A stretch of 58,012 nt of DNA from Bacteroidales bacterium (lineage in GTDB: Bacteria > Bacteroidota > Bacteroidia > Bacteroidales > F082). Numbering within the stretch: the first letter of the stretch is position 1; each line of letters begins with the position of its first letter. The position numbers and the translations under genes were made by a program. Below are positions 53,030 through 58,012 of the stretch, one piece after another. The notes under the pieces are model-generated. The model searched no databases and was not told where the DNA came from. It saw only the letters and a list, made by a program, of their open reading frames with translations. The stretch covers positions 1 to 58,012 of the forward strand of contig JAKSNA010000015.1 of NCBI GenBank assembly GCA_024400295.1. Direction: 5' to 3'.

Positions 53030-53367
53030 GCGAACCCAAATCACTGGCACAGATCATTGGCGAAATGGTCGCCGACAGCTCAAACCCAATCGGACAACAA
53101 CTCAGAAGATGTCCGCTCGTCCGCACAGAACTTATTAACAAGGGAGTTCTGCTGGAAGATGACGAAGACTCTGTCGAACAGGCAATCCTCGAAGATTGGA
53201 TTGACAACCAAGATGTAATGAGTCGCCTCCACATCAGCGTCCGTACCTTGCAGAAACTCCGTTCCAATGGCATCCTTCCATACACAAAGGTAAACGGGAA
53301 AATCTATTATCTCCGTCAGGATGTCGAAGAATTACTCAACAGAAACTACGGGAGGAAGCAGCAATGA
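53026..53367 (+). CDS. Second small helix-turn-helix protein
   Basis: A 113-aa protein whose C-terminal half is an HTH_17-type DNA-binding domain (DNQDVMSRLHISVRTLQKLRSNGILPYTKVNGKIYYLRQDVEELL). The N-terminal half is polar and unrecognised. ATG 53026 is chosen because it gives the 4-base overlap with the preceding stop; a longer upstream frame runs inside that gene. Its end overlaps the next gene by 4 bases. The four genes from here to 56106 are tightly coupled. Confidence 0.82.
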   Translation: MSEPKSLAQIIGEMVADSSNPIGQQLRRCPLVRTELINKGVLLEDDEDSVEQAILEDWIDNQDVMSRLHISVRTLQKLRSNGILPYTKVNGKIYYLRQDVEELLNRNYGRKQQ

Positions 53368-54326
53368 TAACGAAGGAGGATATATTGGCGAAAACTCATT
53401 ATGGGCTGAACATCTATTCACACATTTTGAGACGCTTTTATCCCGATGAAATTGTCATGCACCTCGTTGGCAGGGATTGCGGCTGGTGCCGCAACCCTTT
53501 CGCCAACGGCGAACCGACACTCCACATCTGGATAATGAAGTACCCCGACATGATTCGGCCAATCACACAGCTGCCAGCCGAAAAAGCCTGTCACGAAGAC
53601 ACCAGCCGCACCATCGCCGACGGCGACGCTTTCGATTTCGCCGAACTCTATTATCATCAGTCGGGCGATGAACTGTTGCAGACGCTCAACAAGGAACTGC
53701 ATCTGAATCTTGATGAAAACCATTCGTTTTACAATCATACGGCAGAAGAGAAATCCGTTGTCGTGATCAAAAAACCATCACCGCAATTCTCGTTTTTCAG
53801 AGCACCGATAACCAATGTCAAGCCATATCGAAACATCACGTTGTCAGACGCTTACAAATATATCGTGAGCGATTACGCCAAGGAAAGGACGGCAAAACTC
53901 CGCTCGATAAGCGATGTGAAAAAAGCCCGAGCGTTCAAGGCGGAACATTTCGACTATTGCACATTCTCCGGCATTTTCTCAAAACGAAGCGACAAACTTT
54001 TGGTCAGACATTCAGGGCTTATCTGCATCGATTTTGATCATCTGAAAAACCTCGAATCGGTGTTCAACCGCCTCGTCGATGATGAGCATTTTGAAACGCA
54101 GCTTCTTTTCCGAATTCCTTCCGGCGACGGCCTGAAATGGATAGTCACGATTGACATCACCGAACAGATGCCGCACGCAAAATATTTCAAGGCAATATCA
54201 AACTATCTTCAGAAAACCTACAATCTCGAGGCCGACAAATCAGGCAGGGACATCCCTCGCGCATGTTTCCTGCCACACGATTCTCAAGCATATATCAACC
54301 CAGCAATTCAACACGACCATGAATAA
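53364..54326 (+). CDS. BT4734/VirE-N domain protein (primase-like)
   Basis: A 320-aa protein matching the BT4734-like N-terminal (VirE N) domain found in Bacteroidetes integrated elements. Recognisable parts are YRNITLSDAYKYIVSDYAKERTAKLRSI, the HFDYCTFSGIFSKR segment, the acidic LICIDFDHLKN strand, QLLFRIPSGDGLKW, and DIPRACFLPHDS. The acidic strand and the SGDG/K region resemble the active site of prim-pol enzymes (inference). An N-terminal part (1-130) with DCGWCRNPF resembles a DNA-primase-like zinc or toprim-associated segment but is unclear. It overlaps the DUF3987 gene by 8 bases. Confidence 0.82.
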   Translation: MITKEDILAKTHYGLNIYSHILRRFYPDEIVMHLVGRDCGWCRNPFANGEPTLHIWIMKYPDMIRPITQLPAEKACHEDTSRTIADGDAFDFAELYYHQSGDELLQTLNKELHLNLDENHSFYNHTAEEKSVVVIKKPSPQFSFFRAPITNVKPYRNITLSDAYKYIVSDYAKERTAKLRSISDVKKARAFKAEHFDYCTFSGIFSKRSDKLLVRHSGLICIDFDHLKNLESVFNRLVDDEHFETQLLFRIPSGDGLKWIVTIDITEQMPHAKYFKAISNYLQKTYNLEADKSGRDIPRACFLPHDSQAYINPAIQHDHE

Positions 54327-56106
54327 AAAGACTTTCAATCCAAACGAATGGCTCGATGAAGAGCCGTCAATATCTGCCGAATCCAAAATTGATAACGAAA
54401 AACCAGTGCCTGTTGAGCAGGAAATCAACGAACTTGTTTCTCGTGTCGAATCAGCCGCCATCGACATTGCACCGACCTATTCCGATTGGAGAGACATAGG
54501 CTTCGCGCTTGCCGACGCACTCGGCGAAAACGGCAGGGATTACTATCAACGTCTCAGTCGTTTTTATCCAAATTACAACTCTGTCGAAACCGACCGGCAG
54601 TTTTCGTCTTGCCTTAATGCACACGGACACGGCATCACAGTCAAGACATTGTTTCATCTCGCAAAACAAGCAGGAATCGATCTCCACAGCACTTCAAAAT
54701 CATCAAGTCAGTTCACGCCAAACACCCTTAAAACCTCAAAAACCGCAGTTGAGGTTTATGAGGTTTTTGAGGATAACGAATCTGTTACCAACGAGCAGAT
54801 GCCCACATTCCATGAAAGCATCAAAGATACAATTCCAGATTTCTTCAAAAATATTGTCGTTTTGGCAAACTCGCCGGAAGATGCCGACCTTCTTCTGTTG
54901 GGTTCACTGACAGTGTTGTCTGCGTGTTTGCCGAACATCAGCGGCATTTACGACGGTCGTGAAGTTTATCCAAACCTGTTTCTGTTCGTTACCGCACAGG
55001 CATCAGCTGGCAAAGGTCGCCTGTCGCTTTGCCGTCATCTTATCGAGCCGATTCACAAACAGTTGCGCGAGCAATATGCAGTTGCCATGGAACAATATAG
55101 GCGTCAGCAGGCCGAATATGTTATGAACAAGAAAAACCCCGATGCCGAGCCGCCACAGGAACCGCCGCTAAAAACACTGCTTATCCCAGCCAACAGCAGT
55201 TCAACGGCTGTTTATCAAGTTCTTAACAACAATAACGGTGTCGGACTTATCTTTGAAACAGAAGGCGACACCCTCGCTAATACTTTCAAATCCGACTTCG
55301 GTAATTTCTCCGACGGTTTCCGCAAGGCATTCCATCACGAGACAATCTCCTACAACCGCCGCAAAGACCATGAATTTGTCGAACTATCCCGACCGCGTTT
55401 GTCGGCACTGCTTTCCGGCACTCCGCGTCAGATACTGTCACTCATTCCCGATGCTGAAAACGGTCTGTTCAGTCGTTTCATCTTCTATTGTTTAAATGTC
55501 CGGCTGGTCTGGAACGATGTGTTTGCAGTCCGCGATGTGACGATCGACAGTTATTTTGAACGTTTTGGAGAACAATTTTTCAATCTGTACAAAACATTGC
55601 AGATGTCACAGCCTATTCGTTTCTCATTAACCGCTCAACAGCAAGCTGAGTTTCATGCATTTTTTGAGCAGGTACAAACCGAGTATTCTTCCGTCTTTGG
55701 AACCGACTTTATCGCTTCCGTGCGCCGTCTTGGGCTTATAACATTCCGCATCGCAATGATTTTCACATCACTGCGCATCATTGAAATTGGCGAGTTTCAA
55801 ACCACATTGTTTTGTTCCGACAGCGACTTCCAAGCCACAAAAACGATGGTTGAAATCCTGCTCAAGCACACCGCAAAAGTCTATCAACTCCTGCCGTCCG
55901 TCACCACCGAGACAGCCATTGGCAGCAAGAATCAACTCAAACAACATTATTTCGGCACTTTGCCGCCCGACTTCGATAAACAGACAGCCATGGCAGCTGC
56001 CCAGAAGCAAGGCATACCACCCAAGACCGCCGAGCGTTACCTAAAGCAATGGTGTTTGTCCGGACAACTAAACCACACCGCACACGGGAAATATAGTAAA
56101 CCATAA
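54319..56106 (+). CDS. PriCT-2/DUF3987 helicase-like protein
   Basis: A 595-aa protein, probably the replication helicase or primase partner of the element. Residues 30-115 match a PriCT-2 domain (SDWRDIGFALADALGENGRDYYQRLSRF to GITVKTLFHLAKQAG). After a linker, the DUF3987 region starts near 170. It has a Walker-A-like ASAGKGR, the LLIPANSSSTAVYQVL and FETEGDTLANTFKSDFG blocks, and SALLSGTPRQILSL with an arginine-finger-like GLFSRFIFY. ATG 54319 is used; the frame before it overlaps the preceding gene. A strong terminator follows. Confidence 0.85.
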   Translation: MNKKTFNPNEWLDEEPSISAESKIDNEKPVPVEQEINELVSRVESAAIDIAPTYSDWRDIGFALADALGENGRDYYQRLSRFYPNYNSVETDRQFSSCLNAHGHGITVKTLFHLAKQAGIDLHSTSKSSSQFTPNTLKTSKTAVEVYEVFEDNESVTNEQMPTFHESIKDTIPDFFKNIVVLANSPEDADLLLLGSLTVLSACLPNISGIYDGREVYPNLFLFVTAQASAGKGRLSLCRHLIEPIHKQLREQYAVAMEQYRRQQAEYVMNKKNPDAEPPQEPPLKTLLIPANSSSTAVYQVLNNNNGVGLIFETEGDTLANTFKSDFGNFSDGFRKAFHHETISYNRRKDHEFVELSRPRLSALLSGTPRQILSLIPDAENGLFSRFIFYCLNVRLVWNDVFAVRDVTIDSYFERFGEQFFNLYKTLQMSQPIRFSLTAQQQAEFHAFFEQVQTEYSSVFGTDFIASVRRLGLITFRIAMIFTSLRIIEIGEFQTTLFCSDSDFQATKTMVEILLKHTAKVYQLLPSVTTETAIGSKNQLKQHYFGTLPPDFDKQTAMAAAQKQGIPPKTAERYLKQWCLSGQLNHTAHGKYSKP

Positions 56107-56132
56107 GTTTTCTATTTTGCCGTTCTCACTTT

Positions 56133-56168
56133 ACAAAGCCCTGAATTATCAGGGCTTTGTTCTTTTTT
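56133..56168 (+). terminator. Strong terminator after the replication module
   Basis: A perfect 12-bp stem (ACAAAGCCCTGA at 56133-56144 with its complement at 56149-56160) around ATTA is followed by TCTTTTTTC. It insulates the replication genes from the downstream cargo. Confidence 0.88.
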
Positions 56169-56226
56169 CAAACACTCTTGTTCAAAACTTAATACAAAAA
56201 CAACACCCCATGTCAGGGAAATTTCG

Positions 56227-56234
56227 TATTTTTG
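56227..56234 (+). promoter_or_regulatory. Predicted -7 box of the methyltransferase cargo operon
   Basis: TATTTTTG followed by CACAAA matches TAnnTTTG. Initiation near 56241 gives a leader of about 17 bases to ATG 56258. It implies the cargo is transcribed on its own. Confidence 0.6.
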
Positions 56235-56257
56235 CACAAATTCTTCAAGAAACAATA

Positions 56258-56560
56258 ATGGCAAAAGAAATGTTGTTACCAAACAGACTAAAAGAGATTA
56301 GATTACAATCAAATATGCCACAAAGGAAGATTGCGGCAGAACTTGATATAGATACCGCAACCTATTGCAAATACGAGAATGGTGTTATGCGTATGAGCAT
56401 AGCCCAACTCGAAAAAATAATAAAATGCCTAAATGCCAATCATGATGAACTTCTCACGCTATGGCAAGCCGACCAATTTTGTAATGCCGTTTCAACAGAC
56501 ATGCCAATAGCAAAAGAAGCGATGGAAATAGTAATTAACCAGTATCAAGCACAAAAATAA
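56258..56560 (+). CDS. XRE-family regulator of the methyltransferase operon
   Basis: A 100-aa protein with an XRE-type helix-turn-helix (RLKEIRLQSNMPQRKIAAELDIDTATYCKYENGVMRMS, about 8-47) and a short helical tail. Standing directly before a DNA methyltransferase (one-base overlap TAATG at 56558-56562), it is likely a controller of the restriction-modification-type cargo. ATG 56258 follows the predicted promoter closely; a longer frame upstream crosses the terminator and is rejected. Confidence 0.85.
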   Translation: MAKEMLLPNRLKEIRLQSNMPQRKIAAELDIDTATYCKYENGVMRMSIAQLEKIIKCLNANHDELLTLWQADQFCNAVSTDMPIAKEAMEIVINQYQAQK

Positions 56561-57435
56561 TGGCAAAAGTCGTAAAATATACTATCCCAGAACCCGTTCC
56601 GCAAATCGTAGCAGAAAGCCGTTCACCATATGGATTGCAGACTTACATCAGTTTGTTCAGTAGTGCTGGCGTTGGCTGTTATGGTTTCAAGGAGGAAAAT
56701 TTCTATTGCATTGCTACTGTTGAACTTTTGGAACGTAGATTGAAAATTCAAAAATATAACAACAAGTGCATTTTTGACAGTGGTTACATTTGTGGGGATA
56801 TGACCACGCAAGAAACAAAAGATAAGGTATTCAACGAATTGGCTATGTGGAAACGCTACTACAATATGGACAATTTAGACGTTCTCATTGCCACCCCACC
56901 ATGTCAAGGTATGTCCGTAGCAAATCACAAGAAGAAAGACGAGTTGAAAAGGAATTCCCTTGTTGTGGAATCCATATCAATGACAAAAAAAATAAAGCCC
57001 AAATTCTTTATTTTCGAGAATGTACGTGCGTTCCTAAATTCTGTTTGCACTGATATAGACGGGAATGATAAGACTATTCGTCAAGCGATAGACAATAATC
57101 TTTCAGGGCAATACAACATTTGCTACCAAGTGTTGAATTTCAAAGATTATGGTTGTCCGTCAAGCCGCACACGTACTCTTGTTATTGGTGTACGTAAAGA
57201 TTTGAAAGAAATAACCCCTTTGGATTTATACCCAGATTTGCAACCCGAACGAACTTTGCGCCAGGTTATCGGACATTTGCCCTCTCTCAAAAAAATGGGC
57301 GAAATATCAAAGGACGATATATATCACAACTTCCGCATTTATGCACCACACATGGAATGCTGGATTGCCGACATAAAAGAGGGTCAATCCGCTTTTGACA
57401 ACATAGATGTTTACCCATCATTAAACGTAGCATAG
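56560..57435 (+). CDS. C5-cytosine DNA methyltransferase, C-terminally shortened
   Basis: A 291-aa m5C methyltransferase. Motif I is SLFSSAGVGCYGF (about 28-40); motif IV with the catalytic Cys is TPPCQGMS (about 110-117); motif VI is ENVRAF and motif VIII is SSRTRT. After HPLPSL-like GHLPSLKKMGE and WIADIKEGQSAFDNID, the reading ends abruptly with DVYPSLNVA. The target-recognition remainder and motifs IX-X (helix and GN-V) that follow in complete enzymes are missing. It may be a truncated, inactive copy or need a second polypeptide. The DUF1016 gene begins 5 bases later. Confidence 0.82.
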   Translation: MAKVVKYTIPEPVPQIVAESRSPYGLQTYISLFSSAGVGCYGFKEENFYCIATVELLERRLKIQKYNNKCIFDSGYICGDMTTQETKDKVFNELAMWKRYYNMDNLDVLIATPPCQGMSVANHKKKDELKRNSLVVESISMTKKIKPKFFIFENVRAFLNSVCTDIDGNDKTIRQAIDNNLSGQYNICYQVLNFKDYGCPSSRTRTLVIGVRKDLKEITPLDLYPDLQPERTLRQVIGHLPSLKKMGEISKDDIYHNFRIYAPHMECWIADIKEGQSAFDNIDVYPSLNVA

Positions 57436-57440
57436 TATTT

Positions 57441-57992
57441 ATGGAACATATTACATCAGGCAATATTATCATCTCACAGGATTATCAACAATGGCGCAAA
57501 GAAATTGTATCGTTAATAGAGCAATCCAAGTTGCAAGCAGTGCTAAATGTAAATAAAGAAATGCTTGCTCTCTATTGGAAGATTGGCAATGATATTCTGA
57601 AAAAACAAGAACAATTAGGATGGGGAGCTCAAGTTATCAATCAATTATCCAAAGACTTAACCAAGATATTTCCTGACGACAGAGGATATTCTGAACGAAA
57701 TTTGAGAAACATGAAACGTTTTGCTGAAGAGTATCCTGATTTCCCGTTTGTTCAAGTCCCCTTTTCAATATTGTCACAGAACAACTTTTGGCAAGTCGCA
57801 CTTGCCGAAAGTGGAACATCTACAATTTGGCAAGTTCCGCTTGCCAAAATAGAAAAGGATGGAGAAGTATTTGTGAATGTGCCACTTACACAAATAACCT
57901 GGTATCATCATATATCTCTCATTTCCAAAATTGAAACTCTTGAAGAGCGTGCTTTCTATATTAACGTGAGTTCGACCAAATTAACGGCTTGA
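57441..57992 (+). CDS. DUF1016 (YhcG-like) protein, 3' end altered
   Basis: A 183-aa open frame that matches the N-terminal domain of YhcG-type proteins (PDDEXK nuclease superfamily, in defence and mobile elements): LNVNKEMLALYWKIGNDI, INQLSKDLTKIFPDDRGYSERNLRNMKRF, and PLTQITWYHHISLISKIETLEERAFYI. Between these lies an unusual repeated segment with three FWQV/WQVPLA-like units. Complete proteins continue past AFYI with a long nuclease domain; here the sequence turns into NVSSTKLTA and stops. It is therefore probably truncated by a recombination junction near 57970. Only the N-terminal domain is present. Confidence 0.75.
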   Translation: MEHITSGNIIISQDYQQWRKEIVSLIEQSKLQAVLNVNKEMLALYWKIGNDILKKQEQLGWGAQVINQLSKDLTKIFPDDRGYSERNLRNMKRFAEEYPDFPFVQVPFSILSQNNFWQVALAESGTSTIWQVPLAKIEKDGEVFVNVPLTQITWYHHISLISKIETLEERAFYINVSSTKLTA

Positions 57993-58012
57993 AACCAAAA
58001 CAGTTATGGAAA
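57966..58012 (+). pseudogene. Start of a different coding fragment at the right edge
   Basis: Immediately after the point where DUF1016 similarity ends, the third frame reads EFDQINGLKPKQLWK without a stop to the window end, while the DUF1016 frame stops. This looks like the interior of another gene joined at the junction. Too little is visible to identify it. Confidence 0.35.

Overview
The window is chromosomal DNA from a member of the Bacteroidota, most likely Bacteroidales. Three lines of sequence evidence support this. Many genes are preceded by the Bacteroidetes -7 promoter box TAnnTTTG. There is a complete type IX secretion core operon (porP-gldK-gldL-gldM-gldN order) with a PorW/SprE-like lipoprotein and a T9SS-sorted peptidase. 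There is also an S46 dipeptidyl-peptidase and a Bacteroidetes-type integrase module. No rRNA is present; one tRNA-Pro(GGG) is. I cannot name the species.

Layout, left to right. 1-490 is a gene-free region. 491-5109 is the SbcCD nuclease operon, followed by tRNA-Pro with its own promoter and terminator, trxB and a PAP2 phosphatase. A minus-strand YoeB-type toxin-antitoxin pair (7200-7721) follows. Next is a long minus-strand block. It holds a split cobalamin methionine synthase (separate catalytic and reactivation genes) with metF, an Omp85-like barrel, an S46 peptidase, a PrsW-like protease, a PHP histidinol-phosphatase, a U32 protein and pgi. Just upstream of pgi is a candidate small RNA. 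19.9-22.6 kb has a sensorless histidine kinase with an OmpR-type regulator and a convergent serine hydrolase lipoprotein. A DEAD-box helicase follows. 24.6-30.4 kb is the T9SS core (minus strand). 30.5-35.4 kb has rseP, an M23 peptidase, an acyltransferase and dnaX. 35.5-43.6 kb (plus) carries porW/sprE-like, bactofilin, a small membrane protein, folE, a BI-1 protein, fabD, an S41 protease, a DUF177 protein and rpmF. A second candidate small RNA lies before the T9SS-sorted M28 peptidase. An RluA-family synthase, a lipoprotein and dnaK close the core part.

From about 49.45 kb to the right edge, the DNA looks like an integrated mobile element. It begins just behind the dnaK terminator at a perfect 11-bp tandem repeat. 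It carries a zinc-finger/double-HTH protein, a tyrosine recombinase, an unrecognised 356-aa protein and two small HTH proteins. These are followed by a BT4734/VirE-N primase-like protein and a PriCT-2/DUF3987 helicase-like protein. After a strong terminator comes a cargo of XRE regulator, m5C methyltransferase and DUF1016 (YhcG-like) nuclease-type protein. The last two both seem to lose their expected C-termini abruptly. The right end of the element is outside the window, and no relaxase or conjugation gene is visible inside it.

How the parts work together. The porP-gldKLMN operon and PorW build the secretion machine; the M28 peptidase with its C-terminal sorting domain is a predicted client. 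The S46, M28, PrsW, RseP, M23 and S41 enzymes suggest an asaccharolytic or peptide-using envelope-rich lifestyle (inference). metF supplies methyl-tetrahydrofolate to MetH, whose reactivation domain is encoded by the overlapping gene upstream. Minisatellite-like repeats sit at several gene ends (metF, rluA) and inside protein linkers (metH, dnaX). Positions of promoters, terminators and small RNAs were read by eye and are predictions.
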